This document shows positions 6,722-13,896 of a DNA stretch of 49,340 bases, one piece after another. This DNA comes from Elusimicrobia bacterium GWD2_63_28. GTDB taxonomy: Bacteria; Elusimicrobiota; Elusimicrobia; Elusimicrobiales; UBA9959. The stretch's first letter is position 1; every line of letters starts with the position of its first letter. The notes under the pieces were generated by a model, which saw only the letters and a program-made list of their open reading frames with translations, searched no databases and was not told the origin of the DNA. Position numbers and translations under genes: made by a program. Location of the stretch: NCBI GenBank assembly GCA_001799895.1, contig MGUI01000043.1, positions 1 to 49,340 on the forward strand, in the 5' to 3' direction.

Positions 6722-7525
6722 GTGGGATTATTTATAAACCTGTTAGCCGGCTGCCTGCTGGCGTCCGCCATTGCCGTCAACGCCTCAGCTGAATTTTCCT
6801 TCGACAGCCGTTCGGCCGGCCTTTCCTTTGCCGCTGACCTAGTACCCGTTGCGGTGCCGCTCGCCGCGCCTGCCGGAGCGCAAACGTACGATTTTAAGTC
6901 CCTCTACCGCTCGCTGGGGTATCCCTCCGCCGACTTCTTCGGCTCTTCGGAGGACGAGGTGATGGCGCTGGAGGCCTATATCAGCAAGGAAGACCCGATC
7001 TACAACGAGATAAACGGCTACCTGCGCTATCATCCGCAGCCTTACGCCTGGTACGGCACCGGCCCGGACGACGCGAAGGTCATAGTGGGCCATATCGACA
7101 AGATATTGCGCAGTGCGCCGAAGCTGCCCGGCGACCTGGTGCTCTTCCGCGGCCTGGGCCTCGGCTACCGGCAGGACAAGCCTTTTGAGACAGGCGAGGA
7201 GTTCACCGACAAGGGCTACGTTTCCACTTCAGTTACCTACAGCGTGGCGCGCTATTTCGCCATGGAGATGACTGACGAGGGAAAACCCGACCGGCGGGCC
7301 GTCTTCGCCCTGTACTTCGCCGGGCCCGGAGAGCGCGGCATACTGATAGACCAGCGCGAGGACGAGGTGATACTGGGCCACGGCCGCAAATTCAGGGTTA
7401 TGGCGCGCAAGGACGGCATGGCGAAATACGACCTTTACCTGGTGCAGGTCTGCGCCGCCTCCTGCGACACTACCCTGCGCGGCGACGTTAATGATTTTTG
7501 GAATTCTTTCAGCGTCAGCGACTGA
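6722..7525 (+). CDS. Exported ADP-ribosyltransferase of the R-S-E class
   Basis: The product has 267 residues starting at GTG 6722, right behind a -10 box. Residues 1-23 are a signal peptide (FINLLAGCLLASAIAVNASA). From about residue 57 the protein follows the ADP-ribosyltransferase exoenzyme (VIP2/C3-like) plan: an INGYLR helix near 97-102, R143 in LVLFRGLG, the STS motif 168-170 in FTDKGYVSTS, and a Glu-x-Glu (E213, E215) in QREDEVIL before GRKFRV. These are the NAD-binding Arg, the Ser-x-Ser class motif and the catalytic Glu of mono-ADP-ribosyltransferases. The target is unknown. No immunity partner or ADP-ribosylglycohydrolase is adjacent. Confidence 0.85.
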   Translation: MGLFINLLAGCLLASAIAVNASAEFSFDSRSAGLSFAADLVPVAVPLAAPAGAQTYDFKSLYRSLGYPSADFFGSSEDEVMALEAYISKEDPIYNEINGYLRYHPQPYAWYGTGPDDAKVIVGHIDKILRSAPKLPGDLVLFRGLGLGYRQDKPFETGEEFTDKGYVSTSVTYSVARYFAMEMTDEGKPDRRAVFALYFAGPGERGILIDQREDEVILGHGRKFRVMARKDGMAKYDLYLVQVCAASCDTTLRGDVNDFWNSFSVSD

Positions 7526-7529
7526 CCTA

Positions 7530-7562
7530 CGGGACGCTCTTAACTATTGAACTATTTGAGAC
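7530..7562 (+). repeat. Half-REP, GGGACGCTCTTAAC type
   Basis: GGGACGCTCTTAACTATTGA then ACTATTTGAGAC, immediately after the stop codon and before the terminator. Confidence 0.65.
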
Positions 7563-7567
7563 GGTCC

Positions 7568-7597
7568 GCCGCCGGGAGAGCCCGGCGGTTTTGTTTT
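7568..7597 (+). terminator. CCGCCGGG-family terminator
   Basis: CCGCCGGG (7569-7576) pairs with CCCGGCGG (7581-7588), then TTTTGTTTTG. Confidence 0.88.
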
Positions 7598-7669
7598 GCG
7601 GGGGTGGGCGGAAATAATAGAATATCGCTATGAGGTGGAGAAGGACGGTTAGCTTTTAATGGAGTCAAC

Positions 7670-8368
7670 GTGAAGATAGGCATAATCGCCGCGATGGAAG
7701 AGGAGCTGCGGGAGCTGCGCAAGCGCCTGGAGCGGCCGCGCATAGCGCGCCGCGGGGCTTTTGTATTCTACACGGGCCGCCTGCTCGGCCACAGGGTGAC
7801 GCTGCTGCGGTGCGGCATCGGCAAGGTCAACGCCGCTGTGGGCACGGCGCTGCTCATAAACGAATTCGCGCCCGAGCGGGTTATAAACACAGGCGTAGCC
7901 GGAGGTTTCCCGCCGGATAAATTGCGCGTCGGGGATATCGTAGTCTCCGCCGAGGTGCGCCACCACGATGCGGACGCCACCATTTTTGATTACGAGTTCG
8001 GGCAGATCCCCAAAATGCCCGCGGCCTATTATCCAGATAAGCGCCTGTTGGCGCTGGCCATGCGCGCGCTGAAAAACGAAAAGGACGCGCGGGGGCTGCG
8101 CGGCCAGATAATGTCCGGGGATTCCTTTATCCATAACCCGCGGCAGATCCGGGATATCCTTAAAAAATTCCCGTCGGTGATGGCGGTGGAGATGGAGGGC
8201 GCCGCCATAGCCCAGACCTGCTACCTTTTCCACACGCCGTTCCTCGTCATCCGGTCCATTTCTGACATCGTCACTGCGGATAAGAGCCATAAGGTGTATA
8301 AGACTTCCATGCCGGAGGCGGCGCGGCGGTCGGTGGCGCTGGTGCTGAAGCTGCTCGAGGCGCTGTAG
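7670..8368 (+). CDS. mtnN: 5'-methylthioadenosine/S-adenosylhomocysteine nucleosidase
   Basis: The product has 232 residues, the family length, from GTG 7670 with GGAG at 7661-7664. The start MKIGIIAAMEEEL holds the conserved E12. Also present are CGIGKVNAA, NTGVAGG, the substrate-binding VEMEGAA and RSISDI, whose Asp is the proton donor in characterised enzymes. The enzyme removes adenine from methylthioadenosine and S-adenosylhomocysteine in the methionine salvage and methyl cycle. It is a single-gene unit between two terminator modules. Confidence 0.93.
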   Translation: MKIGIIAAMEEELRELRKRLERPRIARRGAFVFYTGRLLGHRVTLLRCGIGKVNAAVGTALLINEFAPERVINTGVAGGFPPDKLRVGDIVVSAEVRHHDADATIFDYEFGQIPKMPAAYYPDKRLLALAMRALKNEKDARGLRGQIMSGDSFIHNPRQIRDILKKFPSVMAVEMEGAAIAQTCYLFHTPFLVIRSISDIVTADKSHKVYKTSMPEAARRSVALVLKLLEAL

Positions 8369-8374
8369 AGGGCA

Positions 8375-8404
8375 GGGGACGCTGCTGAGTTTTTGAGTTA
8401 TTTG
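8375..8404 (+). repeat. Half-REP, GGGGACGCTGCTGAG type
   Basis: GGGGACGCTGCTGAGTTTTT then GAGTTATTTG, directly before the terminator stem. Confidence 0.7.
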
Positions 8405-8405
8405 T

Positions 8406-8442
8406 GCCGCCGGGGAAGCCCGGCGGGTTGTTTTGGTAGAAT
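8406..8442 (+). terminator. Terminator with extended -10
   Basis: CCGCCGGG (8407-8414) pairs with CCCGGCGG (8419-8426), then GTTGTTTTGG and TAGAAT at 8437-8442, preceded by TGG as in an extended -10. It serves the gene at 8491. Confidence 0.85.
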
Positions 8443-8490
8443 AAACGCTGGGTACGGAGCGGGAGCCGGATATGGCATCAATAAATTGAT

Positions 8491-8943
8491 ATGAGGATAG
8501 CGGCTATAATAGCGGCGCTCGCGGGACTTCTTTTCTGGGTATATGTGTGGCCCTCGGTAAGGGTCATGCGCGCCCTCGGCAGCGACGTGGAGGCGTTCAG
8601 GGCGCTGGAGGACTTGCGGGGACAGGTCGCGGAATACCGGAAGGCCAGCGACGGCCGGCCGCCCGCGGACCTCTCCAGCATGAAGGTTCCGGAGCTTAAA
8701 CTGTACTGCTTCGATAAGGAAAAGCGGGGCATGCACCGGCACGGGCGCATTTCCGGAGTGGAGTTGAGGCCAAGCCCGGAGAATTTCAGCGCGGCGTCTT
8801 CGACAGGTATGCCCCGGGGCCAGGCCAGGAGCCATCTCGACGGCGACAGCGGGAAATGGCTGTACGACCCTGTGACAGGCTTGGTGGTCATTGGCTGCAC
8901 CGGCACGGATACCAAGCACGGACATCCCTGGAACGAATATTGA
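8491..8943 (+). CDS. Small membrane-anchored protein, pseudopilin-like tail (unknown)
   Basis: The product has 150 residues. An N-terminal hydrophobic segment (about 3-22) anchors it, with the rest outside the membrane. A charged helix (about 30-52) and a C-terminal KWLYDPVTGLVVIGCTGTDT, resembling the end of type II/IV pseudopilins, are visible, but there is no prepilin-peptidase site. A five-codon frame ATGGCATCAATAAATTGA (8472-8489) ends one base before its ATG and may couple translation. Function not recognised. Confidence 0.65.
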   Translation: MRIAAIIAALAGLLFWVYVWPSVRVMRALGSDVEAFRALEDLRGQVAEYRKASDGRPPADLSSMKVPELKLYCFDKEKRGMHRHGRISGVELRPSPENFSAASSTGMPRGQARSHLDGDSGKWLYDPVTGLVVIGCTGTDTKHGHPWNEY

Positions 8944-8948
8944 CGGCT

Positions 8949-8964
8949 GCCGGGCTTCCCCGGC
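8949..8964 (+). terminator. Short hairpin without T-run
   Basis: GCCGGG (8949-8954) pairs with CCCGGC (8959-8964); only TACTTT follows. It is probably a shortened CCGCCGGG module, so read-through into the next gene is likely. Confidence 0.4.
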
Positions 8965-8972
8965 GGTACTTT

Positions 8973-9809
8973 ATGGGGATTAATTTTTCTTTCAATAGCC
9001 GCCGCCGGACAGAGGCGGAAACTCCGGAAGCGGCCAGGGCCGCGCGTGTTTCCGTGAACGGGGAGCCTGAGGACGAGCCGCTGGAGGACCTGTCGCCTGC
9101 CGGTTCTGCCGCGCAGCAGCCCGGCCCCGCGGCGCGGCCCTGGGGCGGCTGGCGAACAGGGGTCCTGATGACTGCCGGACGCAGGCTGGCCGCGGCCGCT
9201 CCGCCGCCGCGCGGCATTTCCCGCGGGCTGCGGCTCGCTGTGCTGTTCGGCAATAACTTCGTGCTTATGAGCCTGTTCGTGCTGGCGCTGGTCTTTGTGC
9301 CGTCGCTCGACAAGCTGCACGGTATAGTAGGCGGGCTGCGCGAGGGGCTTACCGATCTTTCCGCGGCGTGGCTGGTCCTGCCGGGGGCCTTCCTCTTCGC
9401 GGTCGCCGTCTCCGCCTTTACCGGGTGGTGGGCTTTCCGTTTCGGCCAAATGCAGCTGGACCGCCTGGTGAATTGGCGGCTTTGCCACGCCAGGCTCAAG
9501 TCCAAAGTGAAGATAACCTGCGGGGATTCCGAAGTCTACCGCATGAGGTTCGAATACGAAGCCGGGGGACAGAAATACACCAATATCTCGGACATGAACT
9601 TTACCTCCGCCATGGAGGACGAGACGGAAGAGCCCGTGCTTTACGACCCGCTCAAGCCCCGGCGCTCCATGCTGGTTGACGAACTGCCCGCCTCGATAAT
9701 ACTCGATGAGCGCGGCGGCTTCACCTCCCGGTGGCCCTTCATGGGCTACTTCTACGCTTCGCTGCCCCTGCTGCTGCTGGCCGCCATGGGCATAGCCGCC
9801 TTCCGCTGA
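8973..9809 (+). CDS. Two-segment membrane protein with DUF3592-like domain
   Basis: The product has 278 residues from ATG 8973, 29 bp after the previous gene. Residues 1-80 are Pro/Ala-rich and charged, probably cytoplasmic and disordered. Membrane segments lie near 86-108, 128-150 and 257-276. Between them MRFEYEAGGQKYTNISDMNF and EPVLYDPLKPRRSMLVDE follow the DUF3592 pattern of a soluble beta domain between helices. No enzymatic role is known for that family. It may share a transcript with the 8491 gene. Confidence 0.65.
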   Translation: MGINFSFNSRRRTEAETPEAARAARVSVNGEPEDEPLEDLSPAGSAAQQPGPAARPWGGWRTGVLMTAGRRLAAAAPPPRGISRGLRLAVLFGNNFVLMSLFVLALVFVPSLDKLHGIVGGLREGLTDLSAAWLVLPGAFLFAVAVSAFTGWWAFRFGQMQLDRLVNWRLCHARLKSKVKITCGDSEVYRMRFEYEAGGQKYTNISDMNFTSAMEDETEEPVLYDPLKPRRSMLVDELPASIILDERGGFTSRWPFMGYFYASLPLLLLAAMGIAAFR

Positions 9810-9818
9810 CACGACTGA

Positions 9819-9849
9819 GCCGCCGGGGAAGCCAGGTGGTTTGTTTTGT
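9819..9849 (+). terminator. CCGCCGGG-family terminator (imperfect), between convergent genes
   Basis: The right arm has diverged to CCAGGTGG, leaving one mismatch and a G-T pair. TTTGTTTTG follows. Confidence 0.7.
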
Positions 9850-9872
9850 GCGGGAGCCTTCCCCTATCGCGC

Positions 9873-10655
9873 TCAGCGGGCGAATTTGACCACAAGGGCG
9901 TGGTTAAGGCCGAAGTCGTTGCGCTTGATGCCGGGTGACGGGCGCGAGTCGTATTCCTCGGTGGCAGTGAGCCTGAATGCCACGGCTTCCTTCCAGACCT
10001 TGAATTCCAGGTAGCTTTCCGCGTATAGGCGCGCGTCGCCGGTGTCGGCCAGGCGCGGCGTGTAGATGAGGTCGCCGTTGAGCTTCATCGTGTCGGTGAG
10101 CTGCATGGCGAAGTTGAGCCGCCCCGTGGCGCGCAGGTCGCGCTTGATGCCGCCGGCGTTGTCCTTTTCGTATTCGGGCGTGAGGCCGGCGCTGAGCATG
10201 ACTGGCTTGAGGACCCCGGGCAGGAAGTTGTGATAGCAGAGGCCGGCGGTATTGGTCATGCGGTACTTCACGCTGCGGAACTTGTCGTGGTTGTGCGTGG
10301 TCTGCAGGAACAGGTTGAGGCGGGGTTTAACCGCATAGGCGTAGAGCAGCGAACCCTTGGACTTATCCGTAACCGCAGTTTCGCCGTATTTCACGTAATT
10401 ATCCGCGGCCTGCAGGAAAACGGAGTGGTCCGTCGCGGGCTTCCAGTCGAACTCCAGGCCCCCGTTGAAACCGTAGTTCTTTACGTTTCCGTTGAGGTAA
10501 CTGCCGCCGAGCGTCAGGTCCAGGCCGTAGAGCGTGTGCGGCTTCCAGGCCTCCGGCGGGCGAACGCGCAGGTCTTCGGTGCGGACGAACTGTGCTGCTG
10601 CGCTTCCGGCCAGAAGGGCGAGCAGTGCCGCTGCGAGGGTGTATCTCTTGTGCAT
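9873..10655 (-). CDS. Outer-membrane DUF481 (YdiY-like) beta-barrel protein
   Basis: The product has 260 residues with signal peptide 1-21 (TLAAALLALLAGSAAAQ) and GGAGG just before ATG on the minus strand. The mature part alternates polar and apolar strands and starts with LDLTLGGSYLNGNVKNYGF, the typical first hairpin of DUF481 proteins, continuing through barrel-like strands to the terminal VVKFAR. The family is annotated as salt-induced outer-membrane protein, with unclear function. Its presence supports a diderm host. Confidence 0.82.
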   Translation of the reverse strand: MHKRYTLAAALLALLAGSAAAQFVRTEDLRVRPPEAWKPHTLYGLDLTLGGSYLNGNVKNYGFNGGLEFDWKPATDHSVFLQAADNYVKYGETAVTDKSKGSLLYAYAVKPRLNLFLQTTHNHDKFRSVKYRMTNTAGLCYHNFLPGVLKPVMLSAGLTPEYEKDNAGGIKRDLRATGRLNFAMQLTDTMKLNGDLIYTPRLADTGDARLYAESYLEFKVWKEAVAFRLTATEEYDSRPSPGIKRNDFGLNHALVVKFAR

Positions 10656-10678
10656 GATTTCCTCCGGTGTCTGTTAAG

Positions 10679-10684
10679 ATTTTA
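10679..10684 (-). promoter_or_regulatory. -10 box of the DUF481 gene
   Basis: TAAAAT on the minus strand, 23 nt before the ATG, leaves room for the GGAGG ribosome site. Confidence 0.5.
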
Positions 10685-10700
10685 GCAAACACGGGAGATA

Positions 10701-10732
10701 GGGGACGCTGTTTCCTATCTTCCTAACTAGTG
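10701..10732 (+). repeat. Half-REP, GGGGACGCTGTTTCC type
   Basis: GGGGACGCTGTTTCCTATCT then TCCTAACTAGTG, directly before the terminator. Confidence 0.7.
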
Positions 10733-10736
10733 CGAA

Positions 10737-10773
10737 GCCGCCGGGGAAGCCCGGCGGTTTTGTTTGGTAGAAT
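10737..10773 (+). terminator. Terminator with extended -10
   Basis: CCGCCGGG (10738-10745) pairs with CCCGGCGG (10750-10757), then TTTTGTTTGG and TAGAAT (10768-10773). It precedes the TPR gene on the + strand. The DUF481 gene is divergent, so here the module acts mainly as insulator and promoter. Confidence 0.85.
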
Positions 10774-10806
10774 GTTTAAAAAGCGGGGCGGATAACAAGG
10801 AAGGAT

Positions 10807-11628
10807 ATGGGAAAGATATTAAAATGGGGACTGGCGGCCGCGGCTTGCGCGGTGATCGGGCTGGTCGCGTATTTCTTTAACTACCGGGCTACCGCCTCGT
10901 CTTGTCTGGCGCGTAACTCGGCCGGGTCCCTGAAGGCGTGCAATTCCATGGTCTCCCGGCTGCCGGACGACAGGGTGGCGATGTATCTGGCAAGCCGCGC
11001 TGTCCTTTACGAGGATGCCGGGAAGCAGGCGGAGGCGCTCGCCGACCTGAAGCGCCTCGCCGAACTGCATAGTATCGGCAAGGCGGCAGTGCCTGAAAGC
11101 ACGCTGCTGCGCACGCATGAGCGCATCGCCATGCTCAGCGCTGAATCCGGCGACGTGGAATCCACTCTGACCTATGGCGGCAAAGCTGTATCGATGGGGA
11201 GCAAAGCCCCGAACGTGCATATGATGCTGGGGCTGGCGGCCTCGTCCGGAAAGAAATATCCCGAAGCCATCGGATACCTGCGAAAGGCGGAGGAATTCGG
11301 GATCTTGTCCGCCCAAGGCGCGAATACCGCGCAATTTTTCTACGCCTATGGGCGCGCTGCCCTGGAGGCCGGCGACCATGAAACGGCGTTCGCCTACCTT
11401 TCAAAGGCGGAACCTCTTATGAAGGATCCGGCCGGGCTGTCCCGGATAAATAAGGCGCTCGGCCGCGCCCTTTTCGAGGTGAAGCGATATCCGGAGGCCA
11501 AGGCGCGCCTGCAGGCGGTGCTGGCTTCCGGGGCGGAATGCCCGGAATGCACGCAATTCCTCGCGGCTATTGCCCAAGCAGAGAAAGATGCGGCCCGCAC
11601 GAAGCGCGCGGCCAGGAAGAAACGGTAG
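10807..11628 (+). CDS. Membrane-anchored tetratricopeptide-repeat protein
   Basis: The product has 273 residues. Residues 7-26 form an N-terminal anchor or signal. The rest is helical with TPR-like units, clearest at AVYLEDAGKQAEALADLKR-like residues near 68-85, MMLGLAASSGKKYPEAIGYLRKAEE, AYGRAALEAGDHETAFAYLSKAE and ALGRALFEVKRYPEAKARLQ. The C-terminus is Lys/Arg-rich. TPR proteins are scaffolds; the partner is unknown. It stands as a single-gene unit. Confidence 0.82.
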   Translation: MGKILKWGLAAAACAVIGLVAYFFNYRATASSCLARNSAGSLKACNSMVSRLPDDRVAMYLASRAVLYEDAGKQAEALADLKRLAELHSIGKAAVPESTLLRTHERIAMLSAESGDVESTLTYGGKAVSMGSKAPNVHMMLGLAASSGKKYPEAIGYLRKAEEFGILSAQGANTAQFFYAYGRAALEAGDHETAFAYLSKAEPLMKDPAGLSRINKALGRALFEVKRYPEAKARLQAVLASGAECPECTQFLAAIAQAEKDAARTKRAARKKR

Positions 11629-11670
11629 GGAGAAAGCTCCGTTCCTTTGCCCGCTGCCGCGCAGCACGGA

Positions 11671-11727
11671 GCCGCCGGGGAAGCCAGGCGGTTCTGTTAA
11701 AACCGGATAATCCCCATTTGCTAAAAT
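11671..11727 (+). terminator. Terminator (imperfect) with nearby -10
   Basis: CCGCCGGG (11672-11679) and CCAGGCGG (11684-11691) pair with one mismatch; TTCTGTT follows. TAAAAT at 11722-11727 is a likely -10 for the receiver gene at 11781. Confidence 0.7.
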
Positions 11728-11780
11728 AGTTTTTGTGGGCCGGTGGAACGGCGGGGAATGCGGCGCTTTGTCCTGAAAAA

Positions 11781-12182
11781 ATGAAGAAGATACTTATCGT
11801 AGACGACAACCTGGAACTGTCCTGGGTGCTCGCGGAGTGCCTGAAGAGGGAAGGGTATAAAACCCTGACCGCCGGCAGCGGGGCGGAGGGGATAAAGAGC
11901 GCTCTTTCCTTCCTTCCCGACCTGGTGCTGCTGGATTACAATCTTGGCGACATGAACGGTCACGACGTGGCCGTGGCCATCAGGAACATGCATAAAACCT
12001 CCAAGACCCCTTTCCTGATCCTGTCCGCCCACGGCGCCGACCCGCAGCTGGCGCGCGCTTTTGCAAAAATTCCCAACTGCCGCGGCGCCATGTCTAAAGT
12101 GCTTTCCACCAGGGAAGTCGTTAAAACGGTCAGCCAGGCCCTCCACGCGGGGCCAAAAGCCGTCACGCCCCCGCATCATTGA
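11781..12182 (+). CDS. Single-domain response regulator (CheY-like)
   Basis: The product has 133 residues from ATG 11781. All receiver landmarks are present: D8-D9, phospho-acceptor D52 in LVLLDYNLGDMNG, S82 and K106. There is no output domain; a short His/Pro tail (VTPPHH) ends the protein. No kinase is nearby, so it acts with a partner encoded elsewhere. Confidence 0.92.
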   Translation: MKKILIVDDNLELSWVLAECLKREGYKTLTAGSGAEGIKSALSFLPDLVLLDYNLGDMNGHDVAVAIRNMHKTSKTPFLILSAHGADPQLARAFAKIPNCRGAMSKVLSTREVVKTVSQALHAGPKAVTPPHH

Positions 12183-12184
12183 CT

Positions 12185-12214
12185 GGGGACGCCGCTGAGT
12201 TTTTAAGTTATCTG
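12185..12214 (+). repeat. Half-REP, GGGGACGCCGCTGAG type
   Basis: GGGGACGCCGCTGAGTTTTT then AAGTTATCTG, between the receiver stop and the terminator. Confidence 0.7.
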
Positions 12215-12215
12215 T

Positions 12216-12251
12216 GCCGCCGGCCTTCCCGGCGGTTTTGTTTTGTAAAAT
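12216..12251 (+). terminator. Terminator with -10
   Basis: CCGCCGG (12217-12223) pairs with CCGGCGG (12229-12235), then TTTTGTTTTG and TAAAAT (12246-12251), serving ndk. Confidence 0.85.
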
Positions 12252-12288
12252 AAATGTGACACCTACTTGTTTTCCCGGGAGCCGACAA

Positions 12289-12834
12289 ATGGAAGAATCT
12301 ATACTTGTAATAGTAAAGCCTGACGGTATGGTTAAGGGGCTGGCGGGCTATGTGCTGACGCGCTTCGAGGCCACCGGCCTGCGGATGGTGGCCGCGCGCA
12401 TGGCCAAGGTCACCAGGGAACTGGCCGAGGCGCACTATCATCACCTCCGGGAGAAGCCCTTTTACGAAGAGCTGATCCGTTTCATCATGGGCGAGTTCGA
12501 CAATAACCAGGACAATGTGCTGGCCTTCGCCTTTACCGGCGAAGGGGCTGTCAACAAGGCCCGCGCCATAGCCGGCGCCACCAACCCGGAAGAAGCCGAT
12601 TACCGCACCATACGCGGCAGCCTGGGCCGCGTGACCACCAAGGGCATCTTCGAGAACGTGGTGCATGTCTCTTCGGACCCCATAGAGGGCGAGCGCGAGA
12701 TAAAGCTCTGGTTCTGGCCGGAAGAACTGACCATAGAGCTGTTCCCCACCAAGATGGCCGGAAGCCGCAAAGGCTGGGCGGAACCCGGCGGCCCCAAGAC
12801 CCGCACCGCCCCCTGGCCTGAGGAATATAAGTAG
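12289..12834 (+). CDS. ndk: Nucleoside diphosphate kinase
   Basis: The product has 181 residues from ATG 12289 with GGGAG upstream, longer than the usual 140 because of insertions and a Pro-rich tail (WAEPGGPKTRTAPWPEEYK). VIVKPDGMV at the start, YRTIRGSLG and the active-site region NVVHVSSDP identify it; H126 would carry the phosphate. The usual GSDS after the His reads VSSD here, a divergent but alignable site. The enzyme equalises the NTP and dNTP pools. Confidence 0.9.
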   Translation: MEESILVIVKPDGMVKGLAGYVLTRFEATGLRMVAARMAKVTRELAEAHYHHLREKPFYEELIRFIMGEFDNNQDNVLAFAFTGEGAVNKARAIAGATNPEEADYRTIRGSLGRVTTKGIFENVVHVSSDPIEGEREIKLWFWPEELTIELFPTKMAGSRKGWAEPGGPKTRTAPWPEEYK

Positions 12835-12876
12835 GGGACGCTGCTTCCTATCTTCCTAACTTTTTAATAGTTAGCT
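12834..12876 (+). repeat. REP with its hairpin tip retained
   Basis: GGGGACGCTGCTTCCTATCT then TCCTAACT, TTTTAAT and AGTTAG. CTAACT and AGTTAG pair, so this copy keeps the tip and the first 6 nt of the right arm of what was probably a full palindromic REP. No terminator stem follows. Confidence 0.65.
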
Positions 12877-12927
12877 GATTCTTGTGGTTCTAATGGCAAA
12901 AACGATAAAGACTGACTGGTCCGCCGC

Positions 12928-13746
12928 ATGAGCGGGGATGACCGCCCCGCGTTCAATCCGCGGCTGGCCTGCCCCTGGCCGCGCCGCGCGCGGCTGGTGA
13001 ACGTGGGCCAGATAGCCCCGGCGGAACTCGACAGCTGGATAATCCACCACGACGAGCAGGTTATAGTAACAAACAAGCCGGGGGACATTATCTGCCATCC
13101 GTCCAAGGACGGGCCCTGGTCCAGCCTGGCCGGCGCGGTGCGCGAACACTTCGGGCTTGCCGCCGCCCACCTGGTTTTCCGGCTGGACCGCGAGACCAGC
13201 GGGGTGGTGGTGTTCGCCAAGAACCCCGCTGCGGCGGGCCGCCTGCAGAAGGCCATGCAGCGGCGGCAGGTGGGGAAAATCTACCTGGCAATAATGACCG
13301 GCCAACTTTCCGGCCCGGTTACGGTAGACCAGCCTTTGGGCGACGACGAAGGCAGCCCGGTGTACTTCAAAGCGGGCGTAAGGCCGGACGGGCGGTCCGC
13401 GGTAACTCATTTTGCACCGCTTGCCTGCGGCGGAGGTTTTACGCTGGCGCGCGTGGTTACCGAAACCGGCCGCATGCACCAGATCCGCGCCCACGCGCAA
13501 TGGCTGGGGCACAGCCTGGTGGGGGACAAGGTCTACGGGCCGGACGCCCGCTGCTACCTGGATTTCCTGGACAATGGCTGGACGCCGGCTCTGGAAGAAA
13601 AGCTATTGCTGCCGCGGCAGGCGCTGCATTGCGCTGAAATAGATATGCGTAAAGCGGGGCTGGAGCGCGTGTTCTCAGTGCCGCTGCCGGCGGACCTGCG
13701 CGCTTTCTGCGCTGCCCGCGGCCTGGCGGTCCCGGAGGGGCTGTAG
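12928..13746 (+). CDS. RluA-family rRNA/tRNA pseudouridine synthase, copy 1
   Basis: The product has 272 residues. It carries the RluA core: VIVTNKPGDIICHPS, the catalytic HLVFRLDRETSGVVV (the Asp in RLDRE), KIYLAIMTG, and the late RMHQIRAHAQWLGHSLVGDKVYG. There is no N-terminal S4 domain. These enzymes isomerise uridine to pseudouridine in rRNA or tRNA; the target is unknown. A close paralogue lies on the other strand at 43015-43797, sharing long identical stretches up to the terminal GLAVPEGL. No clear Shine-Dalgarno site precedes the ATG. Confidence 0.92.
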   Translation: MSGDDRPAFNPRLACPWPRRARLVNVGQIAPAELDSWIIHHDEQVIVTNKPGDIICHPSKDGPWSSLAGAVREHFGLAAAHLVFRLDRETSGVVVFAKNPAAAGRLQKAMQRRQVGKIYLAIMTGQLSGPVTVDQPLGDDEGSPVYFKAGVRPDGRSAVTHFAPLACGGGFTLARVVTETGRMHQIRAHAQWLGHSLVGDKVYGPDARCYLDFLDNGWTPALEEKLLLPRQALHCAEIDMRKAGLERVFSVPLPADLRAFCAARGLAVPEGL

Positions 13747-13896
13747 AAAAAGACCGCTGCCGCCTTTTAGGCGCGTCCGCCTGAGGCCAAAGGGCCTATA
13801 GCTGACAGGGCCTTTCTGCTCTTTATAGGAATAGATGGTTAGGCTACAATATCTTATCTGGTCTATGCTCCGGGTCCGGAGCCAAGGGGTGCGTTA

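Noticed and set aside
8478..9812. 444-residue minus-strand frame
   Set aside because: Antisense to the 8491 and 8973 genes; Gln/His/Gly-rich shadow with no domain.
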